Part shown: in pieces, positions 11,553 through 23,050 of the stretch
Position numbering within the stretch: position 1 is the first letter of the stretch
Layout of the letters: each line of letters starts with the position of its first letter
Assembly (NCBI GenBank): GCA_963575745.1
Contig: CAUYUJ010014183.1
Span: forward strand, 1,123,240 to 1,187,239
DNA length: 64,000 bases
Direction of reading: 5' to 3'
Origin: Prorocentrum cordatum
Lineage: Eukaryota; Sar; Dinophyceae; Prorocentrales; Prorocentraceae
Notes under the pieces: model-generated
The model's database searches: none
What the model saw: only the letters and a program-made list of their open reading frames with translations
Told to the model about the DNA's origin: nothing
Position numbers and translations under genes: made by a program

Positions 11553-12080
11553 GCGCATGGGCAGAGTTGACATGGGGGCCCTCAGGCCGTGAGCAGGCTT
11601 GGGCTATAGCCAGGCTCGGGGCGTGGGGCAGGGGTCTTTCAGGCCGTTCGGCCGCGAGCCGCGTTGGGCAATCCTCGATGCTTGCGCGATCGGCATTTTG
11701 CCTGATTTAAGCGGGCTCAGCGCGGCGACGCCGCTGCGCCTGAGGGGGGTGCGATCGATGAGGGACTCCGGAGGTTCATCGATGATCATCGATGAGCGGG
11801 GGCACGAACCTCGATACATGTCGCAGATGCGACGATGAGCTCATCGAGGGTCGTCGATGAGCGATCGATGATCATCGACGAGCTCCCTTCTGTTCGATTT
11901 TATTGTAATTTATTTGTTGTGCCCCCCGTTTCTGGCCAGGTTCCCCTTCCCCTGGCCTAGGAGGATGGAGGGGGAGGGAGAGGGGGTGGATGGGAGAGAT
12001 AGGGTGTGAGGGAAGAGAGGTGAGGAGGGGGAGAGTGAGGGGATAGTTCGGCGCAAGTCGGCCCACCGCCCCTGGCGCGC
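11553..12080. other. Spacer with ATCGATGATCATCGATG palindrome cluster
   Basis: No gene is recognised. Between about 11755 and 11885 the sequence repeats GATCGATGA / TCATCGATGATC words several times, giving overlapping palindromes including ATCGATGATCATCGAT near 11778. The rest is GGGAGG-rich. Confidence 0.55.
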
Positions 12081-12159
12081 GCGTGGCGAGCCTGGATCCA
12101 CAGCTTCTGGCGCGGACAGCTCCTGCGGCGCGGGCGAATGAGAGCGGTGGCGTCGGCGA

Positions 12160-12800
12160 CGGCGACGATCGGGCCGAGGCCACATTCCTGGGGCGCGCTC
12201 TGGCCAGAATGTTTGAAGAGGGATCCAGACGCGGCGACGATCGGGCCGAGGCCGCATTCCTGGGGCGCGCTCTGGCCAGAATGTCTGAAGAGCGAGGGAT
12301 CCAGCCGTGGCGACGAGAAACCCCAGCGATGTCATTCCTGGGGCGCACACAGCTCACACTTCGAAGGGCGTATTCGAGAGCTTGGACCTGTCCGTCGTCA
12401 ATCCCGCCCACGGGCCCTCGGACCCCCCCCCTCCGCGTTCTCTGACCAGACCTTCGAACGGGGGATCCATCCGTGGCGACGAGAAACCCGACGACGTCAT
12501 TCCTGGATTCCTGAGGGGCGCTCTGCCCAGAATTTCGGACGGAGGGACAGCTCACACTTCGAAGGGCGTATTCGAATGCTTGGACCTGTCCGTCGTCAAT
12601 CCCGCCCACGGGCCCTCGGACCCCCCCCCTCCGCGTTCTCTGACCAGACCTTCGAACGGGGGATCCATCCGTGGCGACGAGAACCCCGACGACGTCATTC
12701 CTGGATTCCTGAGGGGCACTCTGCCCAGAATTTCGGACGGGGGGTCCAGCCGCGGCGACGGCGAGAAGCCCCGACGACGTCAGCCCTGGGGCACGCTCTG
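12160..12800. repeat. GATCCAGCCGTGGCGACGAG repeat family with a 198-bp duplication
   Basis: Short units of about 65 bp recur at 12170-12320. Each has ATTCCTGGGGCGCGCTCTGG, CAGAAT..., a GGATCCA block and CGCGGCGACGA. A 198-bp unit containing TTCGAAGGGCGTATTCGA is duplicated in tandem (copies starting 12360 and 12558). The same words reappear at 16.59-17.05 kb and around 13.17 and 17.87 kb, so this is a dispersed family. Translation is possible in several frames and is not taken as coding. Confidence 0.7.
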
Positions 12801-12894
12801 CGGCGGACGGAGGACCCCGTCGCGGCGGCAAGAGGTGATCGGATCCGAGGGCAGCGGTTCTGTCGGCAGCGACGGCGTCGTCGTCTCGGCGCGT

Positions 12895-12932
12895 CGTCGT
12901 CGCCTCGTCGTCGTCGTCGTCGTCGTCGTCGC

Positions 12933-12991
<59 letters not shown>

Positions 12992-13028
12992 GGTCGTGGT
13001 CGTGGTCGTCGTCGTCGTCGTCGTCGTT

Positions 13029-13059
<31 letters not shown>

Positions 13060-13066
13060 CAGTCGG

Positions 13067-13130
<64 letters not shown>

Positions 13131-13131
13131 T

Positions 13132-13166
<35 letters not shown>

Positions 13167-13168
13167 TA
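12895..13168. repeat. (TCG)n microsatellite, about 270 bp
   Basis: A nearly continuous TCG/GTC trinucleotide array with TCGCCG and TGGTCG interruptions. It gives poly-Ser, poly-Val and poly-Arg on one strand and poly-Asp on the other. Confidence 0.95.
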
Positions 13169-13430
13169 TCGCGGGGCGCGCTCTGGCCTGAATTTCTGGA
13201 GGGGGATCCAGGGGTCCACCCGTGGCGACGAGAGGCCCAAAAGCCGTCGTCATCCCGTCGTCGTCGCCCTCCCGTCGTCGCCGTCGTCGTCCTGGGGGAG
13301 GCGGAGGAGTGGAGGAGTTCGAGTATGATGCGTGGTGTGTGAGTGCGTGTGTGTGCGTGTGCGGCGCGCAGTGCGTAGTGTGCATTGGAGGAGGAGGAGG
13401 AGGAGGAGTCCTCCACCTCCCCCTCCTCCC
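13168..13430 (+). repeat. (TCG)n-associated dispersed repeat, copy A
   Basis: Starts TATCGCGGGGCGCGCTCTGG, then CTGAATTTCTGGAGGGGGATC, a GTGGCGACGAGA block, AAAAGCCGTCGTCATCCC, GTTCGAGTATGATGCGTGGT and TGTGCATTGGAGGAGG. Copy B at 17855-18105 has the same order of blocks and is also preceded by (TCG)n, so the unit and its microsatellite were copied together. Confidence 0.8.
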
Positions 13431-13528
13431 CCCCCCGCCCTCCCTCGCCCACCCCAATCCTCGTCCTCGGGAGGGGGGATGGGGCCGTAGGGTTCGGGCT
13501 CCAGGGTAGCCTATTTGGCGGGCGCGCC

Positions 13529-16500
13529 ATGTCTACTCGGCGCCGCACGATTCACTCTCGGCCCGACGAGGGCACTGAGAAAGAAGCTGCCGAAAGCTTG
13601 CTGGTTCAGCTTCAAACTCTTTATTGCACTGGGGAGATCACTGCAAAAACATTGTGCACTCTGTCCTACACAGCATGGACCGCGGGAGCGAAATCCGATA
13701 AGTTGAGGGAGTGGGGGCTCGCCCCCGACAGCTCGACGGGGCACTGCCAGAGGGTCATCGACAATAGGATCGCAGAGCTCAACATTACTAAGGTTAGGCC
13801 CATGCCGATCCACGTGGCGGGGCAGAGCGGTAACTCCCGACGGCGCGTGGACCTGGGCGTTCAAGTGCGCCCAATGCACGAACTGCTGCACGAGGAGGTG
13901 TTCGGGGCACCTTCCTCGCGAGAAGCCATGAAGACGGCGTTGGCGGGAAAAACTCAGCCACAGATTTATCATGATCACATAGTCGTGCGCTCAGCCGATG
14001 AGGATGACATAGTGGTACCATGCGCAATATATTTGGACGCAGCCCAGTACGGTGGATCCGCAGGCGCGGGTAGAAGTCGGTCCCAACTGGTTATTTCATT
14101 GGTAAATTTAGTGTCGAAGGTGCGCCACGTGTCAGTTACATTTCGTAAACAATTGAGCTGCAAATGCGGCTGCCATGGGTATTGTTCTATGCATCCGCTG
14201 CTCTCCTTTGTGCGATGGTGCGCGGATGCCCTGGCAGCTGGCACGTTCCCAATGCAGCACCCGTGTGGGCGCGATTGGGCGCCCGCGGACGGGACCAGGG
14301 GCGAGTGGGCTGGCCAGCCCATGGGTGTTAAGGGGGCAGTGCTTTTTATCATGGCAGACTGGGACGCCATAGCTACATCCTTATACTGTCCGACGTGGTC
14401 GTCCAATGCTTTCCCGTGCCCATTGTGCGACGCGTCCAAGGACACGCTGCACGGCTACAGGATAGCGTGTTTTTGGGCACGAGGGAGGGACGGGCGGGGA
14501 AGGGACGAACGGGGGAGGGAGGGGGGGAGGGAGGGTGGCGGAGAGAGGGGGGAGAGACGGAGGGAGGGAGAGGGAGGGGCGGAGGGAGGGAAGAAGGGGG
14601 GGGCAGCACGTCGGCGGCATCGGCGCCGACATCGCGGCTCGGGCTCTCCTCCGCCCCCCGCGCCCCCCCCCCTCCATCCCCCCCCCTCCCTCGCCCTCTA
14701 CTGGTACTCCCCGCCCCCCTTCCCCCTCCTCAGCCCCTCCCCCTCTCCTTCCCCTTCCCTCCCCCCCTCGTCCCCCTCCTTCCCTTTCCTCCACCTCCTC
14801 CACCCCCTCCTGCTTATGAAATAAATAACGATCCCAGCATGATAAGATCACAGGAGAAACCGTGGTCATGCCACCCCGTCGACGCGCATGATCGCGCGAC
14901 CGAGCGCGCGCAGGTGTGGATTCATATCGGTTCCGAGGCGGAGAGGGGCGCCTTGATCACGGCTGCTGGCTTTTCGTTTGATAAACGCAAGTCTGGAAAA
15001 GGGTTGACGGTTACACGAGTGGTCCCGCCCATTAACAGTTCAAGCATCGAGCTTCAGCCTGGGGATGTTCTCCTCCCACAACAAGGATTGCCTGACATAG
15101 CGCACTATGCCGTCATGGTGTGTCCTGGGTGGTATCGTTTCTGGCGCCCGTCCAAAGCCACACTTACCACTCGACCCAACCCGCTTTTCGGGCTCACCCT
15201 TGGGTTAACGATCGCTGGGTCTGTAGCGGTCGACTTCATGCACACCGTGGCCCTGGGGGTCATGGGGAGCATCATCCTGGAAACGATGTGGCGCGCAGTG
15301 GCTTCAAATGCGTTTGCGGACTTGTCCTTAGAGAAGACTATGCGTGAACAGGTGGCTTTCGATAACATCATGGTTAAGTTGACCGAGTGGTACTCAGCGC
15401 AGAGACGGGATGGGAGGCACCCAGATCAGATAACATCTCATTCCATTGGTTCGTTTGGGTCTTCTGGCAAACGCCAGCTCAAAACTAAGGCTGCTGAGAG
15501 CGTGTGGTTATTCGAGTTTTGTGTTACATCTTTTCTGCCGTCATTTGCGAATCGATTGGAAAGAGGGTTTGGTTTATTAGAGTGTGGCCGAGCCTTGTTT
15601 CGGTTCAGCGAGTATCTCCGCGTGCTCCCCGACGTGCCGAGTCTGGATCAGCGCAGGGCCTTGGAGGACATGGCCCTCAGGCATCTTATCCTATTGCAGC
15701 CAGCGCGCGTGCCCTACAAGCCCAAGCACCATCTGTTTTGGCACCTCGTCGAGAGGACCGCGGGGCGCGAAAGGAGGCCGTAGTCGGCGCACTAGCAGGC
15801 ATTTAGCATATCCCCCCCATCTTGCCCCCTAGCCATTCCCGCCCCTCCCTCCTCCCCCCCCCCTCCCTCTTCCCTCCAGCCGCCGTCCCGCAGAGAGAGC
15901 GCAGCGCCGGTTCCACGGTGCGCGCGTCCTCGAACTCATCGGGGACCCGCCCGCTGAGGGGAGGGGGAAGGATATGCGGGGATGTCTGGTAGTCGCCGAT
16001 TTCTCCTCCTCCTCCTCCTCCTCCTCCTCCTCGTCCTCCTCCTCATCCTCCTCCTCTTCCCAGGGGGGCCGAAATCCAGATGGGCCCGAACGACTCACCT
16101 CCTGGTGGTGTGAGTCGTTTGGGCCCCTCCTTCTCCTCCCCCTCATCCTCCTCCTCCTCCTCCTCCTCCTCCTCCTGCCCCGCCATCCTCGCCCTCATCC
16201 TGATCCTGGGCAAGACATTGACCAGAACAGAGAGTTTGGGGGTACCTCCTCTAACCCTCACTCCCTGAATCCTCCTCCTCCTCCTCCTCCTCCTCCTGCC
16301 CCGCCATCCTCGCCCTCATCCTGATCCTCCTCCTCCTCCTCCTCCTCCTCCTCCTCCACCTCGCCTCCCCATTATCCTTCACCTCCTCCTCCTCCTCCTC
16401 CTCCCCCTCCTTCCCCCTCCCCCCTCCTCCAAGAGGAGGGGGGATGGCCACCCCCCCGTCATTCACTTCGCGTCCACTTCCATTCAGGACCAAAACATTT

Positions 16501-16662
16501 GGACACCCCAGGGTGTATGCAACGTGGACGGACGAGACGTTGAACAACATGCTTTCTCGTCTCGCCGAATCCGCACACAGCTCACAATACGAGAAGGGCG
16601 TATTCGAGCGCTTGGACCTGCAAGCTCATTTGGGCATTGGTGCTGCCAAATCGACGTTATGA
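13529..16662 (+). CDS. Three-exon transposase-like protein (dinoflagellate multicopy type)
   Basis: The model is exons 13529-14466, 14838-15755 and 16488-16662, 676 codons plus stop with the frame kept at both junctions. Intron 1 is GT-AG. Intron 2 is best read as GA-AG, with AGGACC at both borders, which is a known dinoflagellate pattern. Features in order: YLDAAQY (about residue 168), a Cys cluster CKCGCHGYCSMHP (210), MADWDA (275), FPCPLCDASKD (294), VDFMHTVALGVMG (445), and a C-terminal KTFGHPRVYATWTDETLN in exon 3. The acidic residues, Cys-rich patch and D-MH-LGV signature recall Tnp2/KDZ-type DDE transposases, but I cannot confirm this. Stopping at the in-frame TAG at 15781 would remove the last exon. 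Introns contain microsatellites and an inverted-repeat element. Confidence 0.65.
16061..16130 (+). mobile_element. Intron-borne inverted-repeat element, copy B
   Basis: A compact copy in intron 2 of the transposase-like gene. The arms GGGCCCGAACGACTCAC (16082-16098) and GTGAGTCGTTTGGGCCC (16110-16126) pair in 16 of 17 positions. The preceding CAGGGGGGCCGAAATCCAGA is identical to copy A at 9311. Confidence 0.65.
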
Positions 16663-17591
16663 AAGATGAAAATGATATGTATTCGTTGTTGTCACATAAT
16701 CTGTGCCAGCATTCATCGTCTTCCCCCCCCCGTCAGCCCCCATCCGTCTGGCCCCCTTTTCCGCTCGCTTTCCTCCCTCCTCGCCCTCGCCCCCTCCAGC
16801 CTAGGACTTCCGCCCTCAGGCCGTCGGACCTCTTCCCCCCGCGCTCTCTGACCAGACCTTCGGACGGGGGATCCATCCGTGGCGACGAGAACCGCGACGA
16901 CGCCATTCCTAGGGTGCGCTCTGCCTTGAATTTCGGACGCGGGATCCAACCGCGGCGACGAGGACCCCCGACGACGTCAATCCTGGGGCGCGCCTCTGGC
17001 CAGGAACTCTGACCAGGCATCCAGCCGCGGCGACGAGGGGCCCCGACGACGTCGAGGGCCAGAGGAAAGGGGGGCGGGGATGAGTGCAGAAAGCGGGGGC
17101 CATGGCGTAGGGGCTCAAGCAGTTGTGACGAGGGCAGACACCGCCAACCTAAGAAGAGGGCTGCCATGGCAGCGTTCATTTCAGCTCGTACCACGAGCTC
17201 AAGTTGACCAACCATCGGTTGTGCCGTGCCACGGTGCACGAGAGCTAGGACACGGGGCCGAACCTCGAGGGCGCGGGGGCGGGGCCCAGAACCCTGGCCA
17301 GTGGCCCGTGGGCTTAACATTAAGACGCGGGGCCCAACCTAGAACCGAGAGGTCGAGGAGGGAGGGCGAGGATGAGGAGAACGAAGACGAGGAGGGGGGA
17401 GGACGAGGAATGGGGGGGAGGAGGGCATTTAGAAAGCGGGGAGGGGGAGGGGATATGGGGGAGGAGGGGGGGGGATGAGGGCCGAAGGGTAGCGGGGCGA
17501 GGGCTGCGGGCGCCCGCCTGCTCGCCAGGAGCACATCGTCGATATGATGTGCACGCTGAGCTGCGCCTCCCGCCCGCCCGCTCGCCCGCCC

Positions 17592-17595
<4 letters not shown>
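16663..17595. other. No gene; fragments of the GATCCAGCCGTGGCGACGAG family
   Basis: 16840-17050 contains diverged copies of the family seen at 12.2-12.8 kb (TTCGGACGGGGGATCC, CGTGGCGACGAGAACC). 17340-17480 is GAGG-rich. No coding signal is convincing. Confidence 0.55.
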
Positions 17596-17639
<44 letters not shown>

Positions 17640-17722
17640 GTCGTCGGTCGTCGATCGTCGATCGTCGATCGTCGATCGTCGATCGTCGATCGTCGATCGT
17701 CGTCGATCGTCGATCGTCGTCG

Positions 17723-17790
<68 letters not shown>

Positions 17791-17855
17791 CGTCACCGTC
17801 ACCGTCACCGTCGCCGTCACCGTCACCGTCACCGTCGCCGTCGCCACCGTCGTCG
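17596..17855. repeat. (TCG)n with an embedded (GATCGTC)n and (ACCGTC)n
   Basis: TCG trinucleotides enclose a run of GATCGTC heptamers (about 17645-17725) and a run of ACCGTC hexamers (about 17788-17850). It is low-complexity DNA. Confidence 0.95.
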
Positions 17856-18105
17856 TCGTCTATCGCGGGGCGCGCTCTGGCCTGAATTTCTGGAGGGGGA
17901 TCCAGCCGTGGCGACGAGACGCCCAAAAGCCGTCGTCATCCCCTCGTCGTCGCCCTCCCGTCGTCGTCGTCGTCGCCCTGGGGGTGGCGGAGGAGTGGGG
18001 GAGTTCGAGTATGATGCGTGGTGCGTGAGTGCATGCGTGTGTGGCGTGCGGTGTGCGGTGTGCATTGGAGGAGGGGGAGTCCTCCACCTCCCCCTCCTCC
18101 TCTCT
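17855..18105 (+). repeat. (TCG)n-associated dispersed repeat, copy B
   Basis: Same block order as 13168-13430: TATCGCGGGGCGCGCTCTGG, CTGAATTTCTGGAGGGGG, AAAAGCCGTCGTCATCCC, GTTCGAGTATGATGCGTGGT, TGTGCATTGGAGGAGG. It differs by small indels and substitutions. Confidence 0.8.
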
Positions 18106-18825
18106 CCCGTCGCCCTCCTGGCCCTTCTCCCCTTCCTCTCCCCCTCTTCCCCGCCCCCCGTCCCATCCCCCCGCCCCTCCCCCTCTCGTTCAGCACTGCT
18201 GGCAACGACCAGCCCAGATGCGGGCACTGCGTGCCCGCCCCCCTGCGATTGCCAATAATCGATGCAGGCCGCGCCTGCCTTTTCCGCCCTCGGCCGAGCG
18301 GGCTCGCTCGTCGGGCGGGCCGCCCGAGGGCGATGGGGGAGGGATAGGGAGGAGGGGGATTTTATTAGAAGGACCCTTCAAGGGCAGGACATGACGAGGA
18401 AGAAGTTTCGGCTGGCGCCGAGCGGAGGAGGAGGAGGAGGAGGAGGAGGAGGAGGAGGAGGAGGAGGAGGAGGAGGAGGAGGTCGGCGGCCGACCCTCGA
18501 CCCCCCGACCCTCGGCCCCGTCGATCCTCGACGCGTCGGGTTTCGACGGATTCGAACCACGATTGGGACCGCGATCAGGTGGTCGGGGCTCGAGGTTCGA
18601 TGGTTCGAGGATCGAGGGTTCGAGGATCGATGGTTCGAGGTCCGTCCAGCTCGGCTCGTGGGCGCTGAACGTGGGCCGCCGCCATGCCGCGCCCTCAGAA
18701 CCCAGCGACCGAGCCCCCCGCGTCGCGGGACATCGGCTGGGCCCTGGAGGCGCGGGAGAGCGGTGGCCCACGCGCCGCGCCCGACGAGCCTCGGGGAACC
18801 AAATGACAGACGGTCCTTTTTGTTT

Positions 18826-18856
<31 letters not shown>

Positions 18857-19122
18857 GTCCCCCTCGCCCTCTCCCTCTCTCTCGCATCCCCCACGCCCTT
18901 CATTCCCCCCATCCCCCTCCCTCCCTTCCTTCCGCACTTCTCCTTATTTTCCCGCCCACGTGCCCGCCCCCCTGGCTGGCCAGCACGACATGGGCCCCGA
19001 GGGGGGGCGCAGGCGGCGGCGCGGCGGCGGGCGGGGGGCAGGCGGCGCGACGTTCGAGAACGGGCGTCGGAAGAGGGGGGGAAGAGGAAAGAGGAGGGAA
19101 GGCCGTCGCCGACGCCCCGACC
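18106..19122. other. No gene; several simple repeats
   Basis: Contains (GGA)n at 18422-18481, a 15-bp tandem (CGAGGATCGATGGTT, about 3.5 copies from 18591) and (CT)n at 18829-18851. No gene is recognised. Confidence 0.6.
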
Positions 19123-19322
19123 ATCCCACATGGGGTCGAAGTAGATGGGGTCTGCGGATGGCGCCGCATCGCCGATGATTCGACGACGCGGTTCGATGTC
19201 GATCATGATTGTATCCACGCTGGCGTCGCCGATGCATCGTCAGCGTCGCGCGTGCATCGCCGATGCATCGGCGATGCACCAACGCGACCCCATTTACTCC
19301 GACCCCATTTGGGCGGCCTCCA
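19123..19322. mobile_element. MITE-like element with GCATCGGCGATGCA core, copy 1
   Basis: The left arm, about 19130-19152 (TGGGGTCGAAGTAGATGGGG), and the right arm, about 19286-19320 (CCCCATTTACTCCGACCCCA then TTTGGGCGGCC), are inverted relative to each other. The interior is rich in GCATCGCCGATGCATCGG palindromes. A second copy at 27312-27508 has better preserved ends. Confidence 0.6.
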
Positions 19323-19770
19323 GAGACTGCCAAGCAGCAGTGGAAGCTTCGAGGATGGAGGGATGAGGGATGCCCCGCCAGCCGTGCGCGCAGCCCGAGC
19401 ACGCCTGGCGCGCTTTGCGTCGCGCACCCGTGATCAACGAACGGGCGTTCGTTGGAGAGAAAATCGGGGTGAGGAGAGGAGGGGGATGACGTCGGGGGGA
19501 AAGGTAGGGGAGGACAGTGGGGGAGGAGGGCGAGGAGGATGGGGTGCATTGGTAGATGCACCCAACTGCATTAGGCCAGAAGGCGCGAGGAGGAGGAGGA
19601 GAAGGAGGAGGAGTCGGAGGAGGAGGAGGAAAGAATTCGAGATTCTAGACTCAATTCCCAATCGAGGCCGCGTTCGCGGCGCTGCCGCGCACGACTGGGC
19701 CATTCGCGCGGCCGCACTTAAGTCGCATCGACCTGCTTCATTAAAAGGGGCGTCCCTCAACCCCCTGCAC
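19323..19770. other. No gene recognised
   Basis: G-rich and GGA-containing sequence (GAGGAGG at 19590-19632). No supported feature. Confidence 0.5.
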
Positions 19771-20110
19771 ATACAACATATACGTGTATATATATACATA
19801 TATATACATACATATATGTATATATGCATAATTCCATATATTTATATACATACATACATACGTATACGTATATACATACATATGTATACGTTTGTATATA
19901 CATAACATGTATATGCATATGTATATATACACATATGTATATACAAATGTGTATACATACATACATATGTATAGACTTAATATACGTATGCACACGTATA
20001 TACATATATATATATATAGGTAGATATGTGTACATATGCATACGCATGCAAATCTATACATATATCATGTATGCCTATGTATACATACACACGTGCATAC
20101 ATACGCACGA
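19771..20110. repeat. TATACATA microsatellite, about 340 bp
   Basis: A degenerate TATACATA/CATACGTA array with one short (TA)n. Both strands stay open because the repeat lacks stops in several frames. Confidence 0.9.
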
Positions 20111-20154
20111 CGTTTGTGCAACATCGCATTGCGGGCAAAACCGCGAACACTCAG

Positions 20155-20225
20155 ATACGCGAGCGCGCAAACCGCAAGCCGCAAACCGCCAACCGCAAGC
20201 CGCCAACCGCAAGCCGCCAAACGCA
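20155..20225. repeat. CCGCAAGCCGCCAAA short tandem
   Basis: Seven or eight-base units of the type CCGCAAAC/CGCAAGCC are repeated about ten times just before the 247-bp array. Confidence 0.7.
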
Positions 20226-20239
20226 GCAAGTGAGGGACC

Positions 20240-22690
20240 TCTGGGGACACAACGGGGGGATACCCGAGGAGAAAGAAGAGAGAGACAGAGAGTGGAGACT
20301 CGAGCGGAAACCAGGAGAACCAACCAACCTCCTCGCTCCTCGCTCTGCGCTCCTCTTGAACGCCTCCCGGGCACCCCCCCTTGACCGCTTCTCGCGGCCG
20401 GGGGGGGCGCCTCGGGACATCGCGGCTTCAACCTCGAACGCCCCCCGGGCCCCCTCCCTTGACCGCTTCTCGCGGCCGGGGGGAGCGCCTCAGGACACAA
20501 CGGGGGGATACCCGAGGAGAAAAGAGAGAGAGACAGAGAGTGGAGACTCGAGCGGAAACCAGAGAACCAACCAACCTCCTCGCTCCTCCTCTGCGCTCCT
20601 CTTGAACGCCTCCCGGGCCCCCCCCTTGACCGCTTCTCGCGGCCGGGGGGGGCGCCTCGGGACATCGCGGCTTCAACCTCAAACGCCCCCCGGGCCCCCT
20701 CCCTTGACCGCTTCTCGCGACCGGGGGGGCGCCTCAGGACACAACGGGGGGATACCCGAGGAGAAAGAAGAGAGAGACAGAGAGTGGAGACTCGAGCGGA
20801 AACCAGGAAAACCAACCAACCTCCTCGCTCCTCGCTCTGCGCTCCTCTTGAACGCCTCCCGGGCACCCCCCCTTGACCGCTTCTCGCGGCCGGGGGGGGC
20901 GCCTCGGGACATCGCGGCTTCAACCTCGAACGCCCCCCGGGCCCCCTCCCTTGACCGCTTCTCGCGACCGGGGGGGCGCCTCAGGACACAACGGGGGGAT
21001 ACCCGAGGAGAAAGAAGAGAGAGACAGAGAGTGGAGACTCGAGCGGAAACCAGGAGAACCAACCAACCTCCTCGCTCCTCGCTCTGCGCTCCTCTTGAAC
21101 GCCTCCCTCTCCTTCCCCGGACCCCCCCTTGACCGCTTCTCGCGGCCGGGGGGGGGCCTCGGGACATCGCGGCTTCAACCTCGAACGCCCCCCGGGCCCC
21201 CCCCCTTGACCGCTTCTCGCGGCCGGGGGGGCGCCTCAGGACTCAACGGGGGGATACCCGAGGAGAAAGAAGAGAGAGACAGAGAGTGGAGACTGGAGTG
21301 GAAACCAGGAGAACCAACCAACCTCCTCGCTCCTCGCTCTGCGCTCCTCTTGAACGCCTCCCGGGCACCCCCCCTTGACCGCATCTCGCGGCCGGGGGGG
21401 GGCCTCGAGACATCGCGGCTTCAACCTCGAACGCCCCCCGGGCCCCCCCCCTTGACCGCTTCTCGCGGCCGGGGGGGCGCCTCAGGACACAACGGGAGGA
21501 TACCCGAGGAGAAAGAAGAGAGAGACAGAGAGTGGAGACTCGAGCGGAAACCAGGAGAACCACCCTCCTCGCTCCTCCGCTCTGCGATCCCGTTCCTCCT
21601 GAACGCCTCCCGGGCACCCCCCCTTGACCGGCTTTCTCGCGGCCGGGCGGGGGGCGCCTCGGGACATCGCGGCTTCAACCTCGAACGCCCCCCGGGCCCC
21701 CTCCCTTGACCGCTTCTCGCGGCCGGGGGGGCGCCTCAGGACATAACGGGGGGATACCCGAGGAGAAAGAAGAGAGAGACAGAGAGTGGAGACTCGAGCG
21801 GAAACCAGGAGAACCAACCAACCTCCTCGCTCCTCGCTCTGCGCTCCTCTGAACGCCTCCCGGGCACCCCCCCTTGACCGCTTCTCGCCGGCCGGGGGGG
21901 CGCCTCGGGACATCGCGGCTTCAACCTCGAACGCCCCCCGGGCCCCCTCCCTTGACCGCTTCTCGCGGCCGGGGGGCGCCTCAGGACACAACGGGGGGAT
22001 ACCCGAGGAGAAAGAAGAGAGAGACAGAGAGTGGAGACTCGAGCGGAAACCAGGAGAACCAACCAACCTCCTCGCTCCTCGCTCTGCGCTCCTCTTGAAC
22101 GCCTCCCGGGCACCCCCCCTTGACCGCTTCTCGCGGCCGGGGGGGGCGCCTCGGGACATCGCGGCTTCAACCTCGAACGCCCCCCGGGCCCCCTCCCTTG
22201 ACCGCTTCTCGCGGCCGGGGGGGCGCCTCAGGACACAACGGGGGGATACCCGAGGAGAAAGAAGAGAGAGACAGAGAGTGGAGACTCGAGCGGAAACCAG
22301 GAGAACCAACCAACCTCCTCGCTCCTCGCTCTGCGCTCCTCTTGAACGCCTCCCGGGCACCCCCCCTTGACCGCTTCTCGCGGCCGGGGGGGGCGCCTCG
22401 GGACATCGCGGCTTCAACCTCGAACGCCCCCCGGGCCCCCTCCCTTGACCGCTTCTCGCGGCCGGGGGGGCGCCTCAGGACACAACGGGGGGATACCCGA
22501 GGAGAAAGAAGAGAGAGAGACAGAGAGTGGAGACTCGAGCGGAAACCAGGAGAACCAACCAACCTCCTCGCTCCTCGCTTCCTCTTGAACACCTCCAGGA
22601 CCCCCCCTTGACCACATCACGCGGCCAGGGGGGCGCCTCGGGACATCGCGGCTTCAACCTTGAACGCCCTCCAGGACCCCCCCACCCTTG
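20240..22690. repeat. 247-bp tandem satellite, about 10 copies
   Basis: The landmark AACGGGGGGATACCCGAGGA occurs at 20251, 20499, 20743, 20990, 21245, 21491, 21745, 21990, 22237 and 22484 (spacing 244-255). Each unit contains GAGAGAGACAGAGAGTGGAG, AACCAACCAACCTCCTCGCT, and two subrepeats of TTGACCGCTTCTCGCGGCCG followed by a G run. Length variation lies mainly in the G and C runs. Long frames occur on both strands, but the indels shift frame between units, which argues against selection for protein. Confidence 0.9.
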
Positions 22691-23050
22691 ATCGCGTCAA
22701 TGGGAGGGCAGGGAGAGTTGCTCTGTTAAAGCGATGCAATGGATTCAACGCGGCGCTCTGGACGGCACCGACAGAAGAAATTGAAATCACGCGGCAACGG
22801 GAACAACGAATGATCCAGCAGGCAAGAAACCCGATGCCCCACACACCACGCAAGACCAAAGGCAGGAGGCGACGTAGTCCTGGGCCTCCCCCATCATTCC
22901 CACTCCTCCCGCCCACTGCGTCCTCCCTCCTCCCTTTCCCTCCTCGCTCTCCTACGTCCCCCATCCTTCTGATGTTTCTAATCCGTCTCCCTTCTACGGA
23001 TGATCCTCGGGGCTGTGAGTATGAGGCTTGTGCGGTGTTCGCTGGGATCT
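22691..23050. other. No gene recognised
   Basis: Unique-looking sequence with a TCC-rich patch (22900-22975). No motif in short frames. Confidence 0.5.

Noticed and set aside
12138-13328. Arg/Val/Ser-rich open frames around 12.1-13.3 kb
   Set aside because: They run through (TCG)n and the tandem GATCCAGCCGTGG family and are open in several frames at once.
20026-22611. Open frames of 200-370 codons on both strands
   Set aside because: They follow the 247-bp satellite. Frames change between units and both strands are open, so there is no sign of selection for protein.
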